This document shows positions 16,885 through 25,290 of a stretch of DNA of 64,000 bases, one piece after another. This DNA is from an uncultured Oscillospiraceae bacterium. GTDB taxonomy: Bacteria > Bacillota > Clostridia > Oscillospirales > Oscillospiraceae. Under the pieces are notes generated by a model that saw only the letters and a program-made list of their open reading frames with translations, was not told the origin of the DNA and did not search any database. The stretch covers positions 71,851 to 135,850 of the forward strand of contig CAKTKC010000005.1 in the NCBI GenBank assembly GCA_934569225.1. The letters are read 5' to 3'. Every line of letters begins with the position of its first letter. The stretch's first letter is position 1. Made by a program: the position numbers and the translations under genes.

Positions 16885-16938
16885 GTTAGTCAACGCTAAC
16901 TATGGCGATATTGTAGCACACGGGGACGGGGTTTTCAA
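16885..16938 (-). promoter_or_regulatory. Promoter plus operator-like inverted repeat of the MBL operon
   Basis: On the minus strand TTGAAA (16933-16938), 17-base spacer, TACAAT (16910-16915). Immediately downstream, GTTAG-TCAACG-CTAAC (16885-16900) sits where a TetR-type repressor would block elongation. No regulator gene is adjacent. Confidence 0.65.
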
Positions 16939-17052
16939 TAGGAAATCCGCGTTTTTTGCCCAAAAAGGCGCTTGTTCCGGGGAGTGCGGCACTTCCCGGA
17001 GGAATTTCCGGGGCGGGGGCGATTTTTGCCGGATTTTAGGGAGAAAAATCCC

Positions 17053-17081
17053 TTGACTTATCTATGGAGAAAGACCATAAT
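17053..17081 (+). promoter_or_regulatory. Sigma-70 promoter of the LRR-like gene
   Basis: TTGACT (17053-17058), 17-base spacer, CATAAT (17076-17081), 35 bases before ATG 17116. Confidence 0.65.
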
Positions 17082-17115
17082 AGTAAGGTGCTTGAAAATT
17101 TTGGAGGAACGAAGG

Positions 17116-18747
17116 ATGTATCAAAAAGAAAAAAAGCTGAATCCGGTGCTTCTGATCGTGCTTGCGGTTGTTCTGCTGGCGGCGGGAATTGCCGTGTGGT
17201 TTCTGCTGACCCATGTGCGGGTGGCAGGGGCGTTTTATTCCCGGAATGCCGATGTGCTGGATCTCCGCTTTGCCAATATCACGACGGCGGACTATGATAA
17301 ACTGCGGAAAAAAGCGCCGGACAGCGAGATCCTCTGGCGCATTCCCTTCCAGGGAAAGACCTATGACCAGAACACCGATGCACTGTACGTGACCTCCCTC
17401 ACAGACGAGGATGTGGCGGCACTGGACTATTTTACCCGGCTGAAAACCGTGGAGGCTCAGGACTGCACGGACTATCCTCAGCTGGCCGCGCTGGCTGCCC
17501 GCCGTCCGGAGGTGACGGTGGAGTACGCGGTGACCATCGATGGCAGAAAATACGATCAGGACACCGCCGTGGTAAGCGTTTCCGGTATTACCGACGAGGA
17601 AATTGATCTGCTTACATACTTGCCGAAGCTGACGGCGGTGACGGCAGTGGGCTGCCGGACGCCGGAACAGATGGGAAAGCTGCGGGATTTCTGCCAGGAG
17701 AAGGGGATTACCTTTGCCCTGCGCTTCGGCACGAAAACTTATCCCGACACGGTGCAGGAGCTGGATGTCACCGGCGTCACCGACGGGGAGTTGGAGCTGC
17801 TTCAGCTTCTGCCGGAGCTGAAAACCCTGCATTTGGTGAACCCCGAGGCCGACCCGGCGACGGTTACTCAGCTGCGCAGCACCTATCCCAAGGTAGACAT
17901 CCGCTGGGAGGTGGAGATCGCGGGGATTTCCTTCCCGGATGATACGAAGGAGGTCGATCTTTCCGCGGCGCTGGAAACCACGCCCCAGACTGCGGCTGGT
18001 ACGAAAGTTGCGGCCGGTACCCAGACCACGGAGGAAACGAAGCCTGCAATTACGCTGGACCTGCAGGATCTGGAAAAGAAGATGTCCTATCTGCCCGATG
18101 CCGAGCAGGTATTCCTTGGCAAATGCGGCCTTGACAACGAGGAGCTGGCCGCCCTCCGGGAGAGAGAACGGGAGAATTACAAGGTCGTCTGGACGGTGCA
18201 GCTGGGCAAGAAGCTCACCGCGCGGACGGATGACACCACCTTCATGCCCGTCCGGGAGCACGTCTACTATTTCCTGGACGACGACGCCTACAATCTGCGC
18301 TATTGCGAGGACATGCTCTGCGTGGACGTGGGACATATGGGTCTGACCAACATCGATTTTGTGAAGGGAATGCCCCATCTGCAATTCCTGATTCTCGCCC
18401 ACAACGGACAGTTACAGAACATTTCCCCCATCAGCAGCTGCAAGGAGCTGATTTTCCTGGAGCTGGACTGGAGCGCCGTGAAGGACTTTTCGCCGCTGGT
18501 GGGCTGCACCTCCCTGGAAGACCTGAACATCGGCCTGACCTACCCCAGCGTGGAGCCGCTGATGCAGATGACCTGGCTGAAAAACCTGTGGATGGTAGAT
18601 CGGGGCGGCGGATATCAGCTGTCCCAGGCACTGCCGGACACCAAGATCGTGGCCACGGCCAACGCCACCGTAGGGGCGGGCTGGCGGAATCTGCCCAACT
18701 ACTACAAAATGCGGGATATGCTGGGCATGGAGTACATGAGCGGCTGA
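17116..18747 (+). CDS. Membrane-anchored leucine-rich-repeat-like surface protein
   Basis: 543-residue protein with a short basic N-terminus and one membrane helix (~10-32), leaving ~510 residues outside. The exterior repeats a ~75-residue unit of the form VxWxVxIxG, then xxLDVxxxTDEExxLLxxLPxLxxL, about four times. A Thr/Ala-rich break follows at ~283-310, then an LRR-like block (CEDMLCVDVGHMGLTNIDFVKGMPHLQFL). GGAGG lies 8 bases before ATG 17116. It has a diverged paralogue at 43094 with the same order of parts. No catalytic motif or sortase signal is visible. Likely a binding or scaffold protein at the cell surface. The sortase B gene follows. Confidence 0.8.
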   Translation: MYQKEKKLNPVLLIVLAVVLLAAGIAVWFLLTHVRVAGAFYSRNADVLDLRFANITTADYDKLRKKAPDSEILWRIPFQGKTYDQNTDALYVTSLTDEDVAALDYFTRLKTVEAQDCTDYPQLAALAARRPEVTVEYAVTIDGRKYDQDTAVVSVSGITDEEIDLLTYLPKLTAVTAVGCRTPEQMGKLRDFCQEKGITFALRFGTKTYPDTVQELDVTGVTDGELELLQLLPELKTLHLVNPEADPATVTQLRSTYPKVDIRWEVEIAGISFPDDTKEVDLSAALETTPQTAAGTKVAAGTQTTEETKPAITLDLQDLEKKMSYLPDAEQVFLGKCGLDNEELAALRERERENYKVVWTVQLGKKLTARTDDTTFMPVREHVYYFLDDDAYNLRYCEDMLCVDVGHMGLTNIDFVKGMPHLQFLILAHNGQLQNISPISSCKELIFLELDWSAVKDFSPLVGCTSLEDLNIGLTYPSVEPLMQMTWLKNLWMVDRGGGYQLSQALPDTKIVATANATVGAGWRNLPNYYKMRDMLGMEYMSG

Positions 18748-18869
18748 TGGGTGAATTTCTCCAGAAGTTGCAGAAGTTGTAAGATTCTGGAATAATCTGC
18801 CGGTTTTGGAAAGACTTATGTGGCGAAATCGGCGGATATCCCGGCTGCGGCCGCTTTGCGTGCAGACCC

Positions 18870-18885
18870 CTTAATTAAATCTTAA
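18870..18885 (+). promoter_or_regulatory. CTTAA direct repeat, 11-bp phased (box b)
   Basis: CTTAA at 18870-18874 and 18881-18885, 45 bases upstream of the sortase -35. Same spacing as boxes at 12151 and 35837. Confidence 0.45.
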
Positions 18886-18929
18886 TGGATTCTTTAGAAT
18901 ATCCTTACAAACCCCGCCGCCCCGGAATC

Positions 18930-18958
18930 TTGACAGGGGGGCGGGGCTGAACTATAAT
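18930..18958 (+). promoter_or_regulatory. Consensus sigma-70 promoter of the sortase gene
   Basis: TTGACA, 17 bases, TATAAT: a perfect consensus, with the ribosome site beginning nine bases after the -10. Confidence 0.85.
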
Positions 18959-18979
18959 TGGGAAAAGGAGGTATTGAGC

Positions 18980-19801
18980 ATGAAAAAAGCGCTTTACATT
19001 ATTGTGATCATGATTCTGATCATTGCTTTCTGCGTCAGCGCGTTCCTGGTTGCCAGATACGTGCTGGAAGGCAAGAAGCAGGCAGATCGTTATGAAGACC
19101 TTGCGAACATCAAAAACCAGGCGCAGACCAGCGTCCCCACCCAGGCAACGAAGCCGTCATCCACGGCGACGGAACCCTCGAAGCCCGGCTTTGAAGTCAT
19201 CAGCGACCCCACCGTGGAGGGCGGCATCCTTCTGGATTATGCCGAGCTGCACGACATGAACCCGGATCTTGCAGGCTGGATCAAGATCGAGGGCACCAAG
19301 GTGGACTACCCCGTAATGCAGACGTCCACAAACAACAAGGACTACTACCTGAAGCGGGATTTCGACAAGCAGGACAGCGTCCGGGGCTGCATCTACGCCC
19401 GTGAGGAATGCGATCTGGAGAAGCCCAGCGACAACATCACCATCTACGGCCACAACATGGCAGACGGCAGCATGTTCCACAGCCTGATGTCCTACACCGA
19501 GAAGAGCGCCTGGGACTACAACAGTCTGATCTTCTTCGACACCCTGAAGGAGCGTCACATCTACAAGATCTTCGCGGTGTTCAAGACCAGCGCCAACGCG
19601 GGCAAGGGCTTCTCCTACCACCAGTTTGTGGACGCCCAGAACGAGACGGAGTTCAACGACTTTGTCACCAACTGCAAGAATCTTTCCTTCTACGACACCG
19701 GCATTACGCCCAAATACGGCGACAAGATCATCTGCCTGTCCACCTGCGAGTACACCCTGAACAACGGTCGTCTGGTCGTGGCGGCGGTGCGCATCAGCTG
19801 A
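18980..19801 (+). CDS. Class B sortase
   Basis: 273-residue membrane-anchored transpeptidase that should attach a surface protein to peptidoglycan or link pilin-like subunits. An N-terminal helix (~4-27) is followed by a Thr/Pro-rich stalk (~45-75). The catalytic triad is visible: His158 in YGHNMADGSMF, Cys256 in LSTCEYT and Arg264 in NNGRLVV. The start is ATG 18980 with GGAGGT seven bases upstream; the nearby TTG 18974 is rejected. No protein in the window carries an obvious LPxTG or NPxTN sorting signal, so the substrate is elsewhere. Own promoter and terminator make it a single-gene unit. Confidence 0.92.
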   Translation: MKKALYIIVIMILIIAFCVSAFLVARYVLEGKKQADRYEDLANIKNQAQTSVPTQATKPSSTATEPSKPGFEVISDPTVEGGILLDYAELHDMNPDLAGWIKIEGTKVDYPVMQTSTNNKDYYLKRDFDKQDSVRGCIYAREECDLEKPSDNITIYGHNMADGSMFHSLMSYTEKSAWDYNSLIFFDTLKERHIYKIFAVFKTSANAGKGFSYHQFVDAQNETEFNDFVTNCKNLSFYDTGITPKYGDKIICLSTCEYTLNNGRLVVAAVRIS

Positions 19802-19805
19802 TAAT

Positions 19806-19839
19806 AATCCTCAGACGTTCCGCGTCTGAGGATTTTTTT
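19806..19839 (+). terminator. Rho-independent terminator of the sortase gene
   Basis: AATCCTCAGACG / CGTCTGAGGATT with a 5-base loop and T7. Confidence 0.9.
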
Positions 19840-19868
19840 GCCGCGGGGCTTTTCTTCCTGAAAGTTTA

Positions 19869-19877
19869 TGCTATAAT
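19869..19877 (+). promoter_or_regulatory. Extended -10 element of the GH2 gene
   Basis: TGCTATAAT with no convincing -35, 65 bases before ATG 19942; possibly activator-dependent. Confidence 0.5.
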
Positions 19878-19941
19878 GATATGAGAGATATCCAGACCGT
19901 TTCTACCCGCAAAATCGAAAGAAAAAGAGGGGGCTTTTGCC

Positions 19942-22293
19942 ATGCAGAGTCTTTGTGATCGATGGGAGTTCGTTTCCGACTGGTATGACGGATTTGCCGT
20001 CGGAGAAGGGGAGGGAGAGTGCGTCCGCCTGCCCCATACCGTGAAGGAAATCCCGCAGCACTACGCCGACAGCCAGTCCTATCAGATGGTCTGCGGCTAC
20101 CGGAAAAAGCTGACGCTGGATCCCACGCTGGCGGGGAAGCGCCTGTTCGTGCAGTTCGACGGTGCGGCGCATATTGCCACAGTGTACTTAAACGGTAAGG
20201 AACTGGCAACCCACTGGTGCGGCTATACCGCCTTCCGGGTGGACATCACCGACGCGGCGGTTCTGGGCGGCGAAAACTGGCTGGCGGTGAAGCTGGACAC
20301 CACGGAGAACGACGAGGTGCCGCCCTTCGGATTTGTCATCGACTACCTGACCTACGGCGGACTTTACCGGGAGGTCTGGCTGGACGTCCGGGAAAAGAGC
20401 TATATTGAAGATCTGTACATAACGACCCCTGACTTAACCACCCTGAAAATCAAGCCCACTTTGCAGAATGCCGAGGGCTGCATCCTTCTGGTGGAGCTGC
20501 AGAAGGGCGAGCGGGTGCTGGTGAAGAAAGCGTTTACCGCCGGGGGCGTGATCACCATCAGCTGCCCCGGCGTCAAGCCCTGGGACACGGAGCATCCCAT
20601 CCTCTACACCTGCCGGGTGTCCCTGCTGAAAATCGGCCGGGTGATGGATACCCAGGAGGTCAAGGTTGGCTTCCGGACTGCCGAATTCAAGGCCGACGGC
20701 TTCTACCTGAACGGGAAGAAGACCTTCCTGCGTGGCCTGAACCGGCACCAGTGCTGGCCGTATGTGGGCTACGCCGTTCCGGAGCGGCTCCAGCGGGAGG
20801 ACGCGCGGATCCTGAAGCAGGAGCTTGCCTGCGTGGCGGTGCGTACCTCCCACTATCCCCAGAGCCAGTATTTTATTGACGAATGCGATCGTCTGGGACT
20901 GCTGGTGTTTACGGAAATTCCGGGCTGGCAGCACATCGGCGGGGAGGACTGGAAGGATCAGGCGGTGGAAAACACCCGGGAGATGGTGCTGCAATACCGC
21001 AACCATCCCAGCATCGTCCTCTGGGGCGTGCGCATCAACGAAAGTCAGGACGATGACGAGCTGTACCGCCGCACCAATGCCGCCGCCCATGAGCTTGACC
21101 CCAGCCGGGCCACCTCCGGCGTGCGGTTCCTGGAAAAAAGCCACCTGCTGGAGGACGTCTACGCCTACAACGACTTCTCCCACACCGGGGACAATCCCGG
21201 CTGCAAGCCCAAGCACGCCGTCATGTCCAGCCGGAAAAAGGCACTGCTGATCTCCGAGCATACCGGTCACATGTACCCTACCAAGTCCTATGACACCTGG
21301 AGCCACCGGCAGGCGCAGGCGCTGCGCCACGCAAGGGTGCAGAGCGACGCCGCGGCCGACGGCGGTCATGTGGGCTGCTTCGGCTGGTGCATGTTCGACT
21401 ATCCCACCCACAAGGACTTTGGTTCCGGCGACCGGGTGTGCTACCACGGCGTCATGGACGCTTTCCGCAATCCCAAGCCCGCGGCGGCGCTGTACGCCAG
21501 TCAGGGAGAGGGGACGACGGTGCTGACGGCCTGTACGCCCATGGATATCGGCGACTATCCCGGCGGACAGATCGGGGACTCGGCGGTGCTGACCAATGCC
21601 GACTCCGTCCGGCTGTACAAGAACGGGAACTACGTCACGACCCTCCGCGCCGGGGACTACCCCGGGCTGCCCCATCCGCCTATGATTCTGGACGACATCA
21701 TCGGCGAGCTTCTGGAAACCCAGGAGGGCTTCGACGAAAAGAAGGCCGACCTTCTGCGCGCCTGCCTGCTGGCGGTGCGCAGCCACGGCCTTGCCCATCT
21801 GCCTCCGGCGGATATTGCCCGGATGGGCGTGGCCATGGCCAGATACGGCCTGACCTTTGCCGATGCCCAGAAGCTCTACGGAAAGTACGTGGGCAACTGG
21901 GGCGGCGAGGCCACCGCCTGGCGGCTGGATGCGCTGAAGGAGGGGAAGGTGGTTTCCTCCGTGACCCTGTGCCCCGGCACGAAGCTGCATCTGGAGGTCA
22001 CGCCCAGCCACACGGAACTGACGGAAGGGGATACCTACGACATGGCGGCGGTGCGGGTTCGCATTCTGGACGAGTACGGGAGCCCCTCGCCCTATGCCCA
22101 GCTTCCGGTGACGTTCCGGTTAGAGGGCGCGGCGGAGCTGGTGGGGCCGGAGACGGCAGCAGCCGAGGGCGGTATGACGGGTACTTACGTCAGAACCACC
22201 GGGGAGACCGGCACGGCGGTGCTGACGGTGTCTACCTCCCAGACGGAGGCGGTGCGCATTGCGTTTACGGTCGGCCGGAAGCCGGAGCGGTGA
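19942..22293 (+). CDS. GH2-family glycoside hydrolase (beta-galactosidase/glucuronidase-like)
   Basis: 783-residue retaining glycosidase. A sugar-binding jelly roll spans ~10-170 (FDGAAHIATVYLNGKEL, GYTAFRVDIT), an immunoglobulin-like domain ~170-260, and the TIM barrel ~260-545. Acid/base Glu367 is in WGVRINESQ and nucleophile Glu439 in ISEHTGH. A C-terminal ~230-residue beta-rich tail ends in a GH2 DUF4982/Big-type fold. No signal peptide, so cytoplasmic. The ribosome site is GAGGGGG. Substrate (beta-galactoside, glucuronide or mannoside) is not resolvable by eye. No transporter is directly adjacent. Confidence 0.88.
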   Translation: MQSLCDRWEFVSDWYDGFAVGEGEGECVRLPHTVKEIPQHYADSQSYQMVCGYRKKLTLDPTLAGKRLFVQFDGAAHIATVYLNGKELATHWCGYTAFRVDITDAAVLGGENWLAVKLDTTENDEVPPFGFVIDYLTYGGLYREVWLDVREKSYIEDLYITTPDLTTLKIKPTLQNAEGCILLVELQKGERVLVKKAFTAGGVITISCPGVKPWDTEHPILYTCRVSLLKIGRVMDTQEVKVGFRTAEFKADGFYLNGKKTFLRGLNRHQCWPYVGYAVPERLQREDARILKQELACVAVRTSHYPQSQYFIDECDRLGLLVFTEIPGWQHIGGEDWKDQAVENTREMVLQYRNHPSIVLWGVRINESQDDDELYRRTNAAAHELDPSRATSGVRFLEKSHLLEDVYAYNDFSHTGDNPGCKPKHAVMSSRKKALLISEHTGHMYPTKSYDTWSHRQAQALRHARVQSDAAADGGHVGCFGWCMFDYPTHKDFGSGDRVCYHGVMDAFRNPKPAAALYASQGEGTTVLTACTPMDIGDYPGGQIGDSAVLTNADSVRLYKNGNYVTTLRAGDYPGLPHPPMILDDIIGELLETQEGFDEKKADLLRACLLAVRSHGLAHLPPADIARMGVAMARYGLTFADAQKLYGKYVGNWGGEATAWRLDALKEGKVVSSVTLCPGTKLHLEVTPSHTELTEGDTYDMAAVRVRILDEYGSPSPYAQLPVTFRLEGAAELVGPETAAAEGGMTGTYVRTTGETGTAVLTVSTSQTEAVRIAFTVGRKPER

Positions 22294-22352
22294 ACGTCCT
22301 CAAGGCGGCTGTAAAATTCTGATAAAAATCTCAGGAATGTGGCCGACAGATA

Positions 22353-22404
22353 TTGACATTTCCGCTGTGAAGTGGTATTCTTATTTCGGTACTTAAGTAC
22401 CGAA
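22353..22404 (+). promoter_or_regulatory. Promoter and 20-bp palindromic operator of the folate operon
   Basis: TTGACA (22353-22358), 17 bases, TATTCT (22376-22381). A perfect palindrome TTCGGTACTTAAGTACCGAA (22385-22404) lies over the predicted start of transcription, as expected of a dimeric repressor site. The 105-base leader that follows shows no recognisable riboswitch. Confidence 0.65.
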
Positions 22405-22509
22405 TAAAATATGTGCAGTGAGCCATTGCAACGGCAGCTGCATAAATCCTGTATGGGCCGATCCACACAAAACGGTAGGCACCAACAAATTACAAGGAGT
22501 GTATTAACA

Positions 22510-24186
22510 ATGGGATTCAAATCTGACATCGAAATCGCACAGGAGACCCCGATGCTGCACATCCGCGAGATCGCCAAGACCGCAGGTGTGGATGAGAAGT
22601 ATCTGGAACAGTACGGCAACTACAAGGCCAAGGTTGACTACAACATCCTGAAGGACATGGCGGACAAGCCCAACGGCAAGCTGGTTCTGGTTACCGCCAT
22701 CAACCCCACCCCCGCCGGTGAGGGCAAGACCACCACGACCGTCGGCCTGGCTGACGCCATGCGCCGCATCGGCAAGAACGTCATGGTTGCTCTGCGTGAG
22801 CCTTCCCTCGGCCCCGTGTTCGGCGTCAAGGGCGGCGCTGCCGGCGGCGGCTACGCACAGGTCGTCCCCATGGAGGACATCAACCTGCACTTCACCGGTG
22901 ACTTCCACGCCATCGGCGCTGCCAACAACCTGCTGGCTGCGATGCTCGATAACCATATCTACCAGGGCAACGCTCTGGGCATCGACCCCCGTCAGATCAC
23001 CTGGCGCCGCTGCGTCGATATGAACGACCGTCAGCTGCGGTTCGTCGTCGACGGCCTGGGCGGCAAGGTCAACGGCACCCCCCGTGAGGACGGCTACGAC
23101 ATCACCGTGGCTTCCGAGATCATGGCGGTTCTGTGCCTGGCCTCCGACATCAACGACCTGAAGGAGAGACTGTCCCGTCTGGTGGTCGGCTATACTTACG
23201 CCGGCAAGCCCGTCACCGCCGGTGACCTGCACGCCCAGGGCGCTATGGCCGCTCTGCTGAAGGACGCACTGAAGCCCAACCTGGTTCAGACGCTGGAGCA
23301 CACTCCCGCGTTCGTCCACGGCGGCCCCTTCGCCAACATCGCCCACGGCTGCAACTCCGTGACCGCTACCAAGATCGCTCTGAAGCTGGGCGATTACGCC
23401 ATCACCGAGGCCGGCTTCGGCGCCGATCTGGGTGCTGAGAAGTTCCTGGACATCAAGTGCCGCATGGCGGGTCTGAAGCCCTCCTGCGTGGTTCTGGTCG
23501 CCACTGCCCGCGCCCTGAAGTACAACGGCGGCGTGCCCAAGGCCGAGACCGGCAAGGAGAATCTGGAGGCTCTGGAAAAGGGCCTGCCCAACCTGCTGCA
23601 GCACGTTTCCAACATCACCACCGTCTACAAGCTGCCCTGCGTGGTCGCCATCAACCGCTTCCCCACCGACACCGAGGCCGAGCTGAAGCTCATCGAGACC
23701 AAGTGCAAGGAGCTGGGCGTCAACGTTGCTCTGTCCGAAGTCTGGGGCAAGGGCGGCGAAGGCGGCGTAGAGCTGGCCAAGGAAGTCATCCGTCTGTGCG
23801 AGCAGCCCAATGATTTCACCTTCTCCTACGAGCTGAACTGCTCCATCAAGGAGAAGATCGAGGCCATTGCCAAGAAGATCTACCACGCCGACGGCGTGAA
23901 CTTCACCGCCAATGCCGAGAAGCAGATCAAGACCCTGACCGAGCTGGGCTACGATCATATGCCCATCTGCATGGCCAAGACCCAGTATTCCTTCACCGAC
24001 GATCAGACCAAGCTGGGCGCACCCAGAGATTTCACCATCACCGTGCGCAACGTGAAGGTTTCCGCCGGCGCCGGCTTCCTGGTCGCTCTGACCGGCGAGA
24101 TCATGACCATGCCTGGTCTTCCCAAGGTACCTGCCGCTGAGCGTATCGATGTGGACGAGACCGGCAAGATCTCCGGCCTGTTCTGA
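22510..24186 (+). CDS. fhs: Formate-tetrahydrofolate ligase
   Basis: 558-residue enzyme that makes 10-formyl-THF from formate, THF and ATP, the entry step of the methyl branch of one-carbon metabolism. Length matches the family. The nucleotide loop [11 protein letters not shown] is at ~68-77 (Lys73), with [19 protein letters not shown] and [16 protein letters not shown] further on. AAGGAG precedes ATG 22510; in-frame codons upstream belong to the leader. First gene of a folate operon (fhs, unknown, fchA-like, folD), although a terminator-like hairpin lies just after it. Confidence 0.97.
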   Translation: MGFKSDIEIAQETPMLHIREIAKTAGVDEKYLEQYGNYKAKVDYNILKDMADKPNGKLVLVTAINPTPAGEGKTTTTVGLADAMRRIGKNVMVALREPSLGPVFGVKGGAAGGGYAQVVPMEDINLHFTGDFHAIGAANNLLAAMLDNHIYQGNALGIDPRQITWRRCVDMNDRQLRFVVDGLGGKVNGTPREDGYDITVASEIMAVLCLASDINDLKERLSRLVVGYTYAGKPVTAGDLHAQGAMAALLKDALKPNLVQTLEHTPAFVHGGPFANIAHGCNSVTATKIALKLGDYAITEAGFGADLGAEKFLDIKCRMAGLKPSCVVLVATARALKYNGGVPKAETGKENLEALEKGLPNLLQHVSNITTVYKLPCVVAINRFPTDTEAELKLIETKCKELGVNVALSEVWGKGGEGGVELAKEVIRLCEQPNDFTFSYELNCSIKEKIEAIAKKIYHADGVNFTANAEKQIKTLTELGYDHMPICMAKTQYSFTDDQTKLGAPRDFTITVRNVKVSAGAGFLVALTGEIMTMPGLPKVPAAERIDVDETGKISGLF

Positions 24187-24199
24187 TTCATAGTACCGT

Positions 24200-24235
24200 A
24201 AAAAGCGCAGGCGGCCCCCCGCCTGTGCTTTTGCG
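24200..24235 (+). terminator. Terminator or attenuator after fhs
   Basis: AAAAGCGCAGGCGG / CCGCCTGTGCTTTT hairpin (one G-U pair) with T-rich flank. Genes downstream run the same way, so read-through is likely partial. Confidence 0.75.
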
Positions 24236-24272
24236 GTTTTAGACTGATTAGCCGTATCTATCAGGAGACATT

Positions 24273-24608
24273 ATGGCGGGTATCCATTATCTGTCGTTCA
24301 TCCCCGCGGAGAACCCGGTTCACCGGAGTCAGGGCGTGAATCTGCTGCTGATGGTGGACAATCCGGGGGAGGACGCCGCCGTTACGGTGCGTTTTTACGG
24401 CTCCGACGGCTCTGACTGGCGGGAGATTTTTGCCCAGGAGCGGAGCTTTCAGGGGCATAGCCATATCCACGCCTATTTTCATCTCCCTCCCGCCTGCTTC
24501 GCACCGGAAAACTGGGGCGGAGAGACGCTGGAGGAACTGGCGGTGTGGGTGGGAGAAGCGCCCCCCGCGCCCACGGAGCAGGGACAGCTCCTGTTCCTTG
24601 AACAATGA
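24273..24608 (+). CDS. Small unknown protein inside the folate operon
   Basis: 111-residue soluble protein without signal peptide, membrane helix or motif I recognise. AGGAG sits 5 bases before ATG 24273 and the gene fits between fhs and the cyclodeaminase gene (28-base gap), so it is very probably expressed. It is acidic with several His and Trp residues (HSHIHAYFH at ~62-70). Its position suggests a role tied to one-carbon metabolism, but no function can be assigned. Confidence 0.65.
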   Translation: MAGIHYLSFIPAENPVHRSQGVNLLLMVDNPGEDAAVTVRFYGSDGSDWREIFAQERSFQGHSHIHAYFHLPPACFAPENWGGETLEELAVWVGEAPPAPTEQGQLLFLEQ

Positions 24609-24636
24609 CTTAAACATCGGAAAGGAAATTTGACCT

Positions 24637-25257
24637 ATGGACATGACATTGGAATCCTGCCGCAGATTTGTGGAGGTTCTGGCTTCTGACGCCCCGGCCC
24701 CCGGCGGCGGCGGCGCGGCTGCTCTGGTGGGTGCCATCGGCACCGCGCTGGGCAACATGGTCGGCTCCCTCACCGTCGGCAAGAAGAAATACGCCGACGT
24801 GCAGGACGAGATTCTTGCGCTGAAAGCAAAGTGCGACGATCTGCAGAAGCAGCTTCTCGACCAGGTGGAAGCCGACGACAAGGGCTTCGTTCCTCTGGCC
24901 AAGGCTTACGGCATCCCCAAGGACGACCCCAACCGGGACAAGGTTCTGGAGGAAGCCACCGTCACCGCCTGCGCGGTGCCCATGCACATCATGGAGCTGT
25001 GCTGCGAAGCGCTGGACTGCGTCGCCGTGTTTGCCGCGAAGGGCTCCCGGCTGGCAGTCTCCGACGCCGGATGCGCCGCCGTGTGCTGCAAGGCAGCTCT
25101 ACAGGCCGCGTCCCTGAACGTGTTCATCAACACCAAGAGCCTGAAGAACCGGGAAGTGGCAGAGGACATGAACCGTCATGCCAATGTGATGCTGAACAAG
25201 TATTGCAGCGTCGCGGACGAGATCTTCAACGACGTCAAGGCGGGCTTTGGTCAGTAA
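24637..25257 (+). CDS. fchA: Methenyl-THF cyclohydrolase / formimino-THF cyclodeaminase-family protein
   Basis: 206-residue member of the FTCD C-terminal family; the four-helix-bundle start SDAPAPGGGGAAALVGAIG (~17-36) is diagnostic. In clostridia FchA either releases ammonia from 5-formimino-THF or hydrolyses 5,10-methenyl-THF. Next to fhs and folD, and without histidine- or purine-degradation genes, the cyclohydrolase role is more likely. This is supported by the folD product, which appears to lack the usual cyclohydrolase lysine. A GGAAAG-type ribosome site lies 10 bases upstream. Confidence 0.85.
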   Translation: MDMTLESCRRFVEVLASDAPAPGGGGAAALVGAIGTALGNMVGSLTVGKKKYADVQDEILALKAKCDDLQKQLLDQVEADDKGFVPLAKAYGIPKDDPNRDKVLEEATVTACAVPMHIMELCCEALDCVAVFAAKGSRLAVSDAGCAAVCCKAALQAASLNVFINTKSLKNREVAEDMNRHANVMLNKYCSVADEIFNDVKAGFGQ

Positions 25258-25290
25258 GCCCCACAACGAACATATTGGAGGAAACATATT

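Noticed and set aside
22405..22509. Tetrahydrofolate riboswitch in the fhs leader
   Set aside because: The leader is short and I could not find the conserved THF riboswitch stems; the palindrome upstream is better explained as a protein site.
22504..23958. Minus-strand open frame opposite fhs
   Set aside because: fhs is certain by length and motifs; the antisense product has no plausible start or domain.
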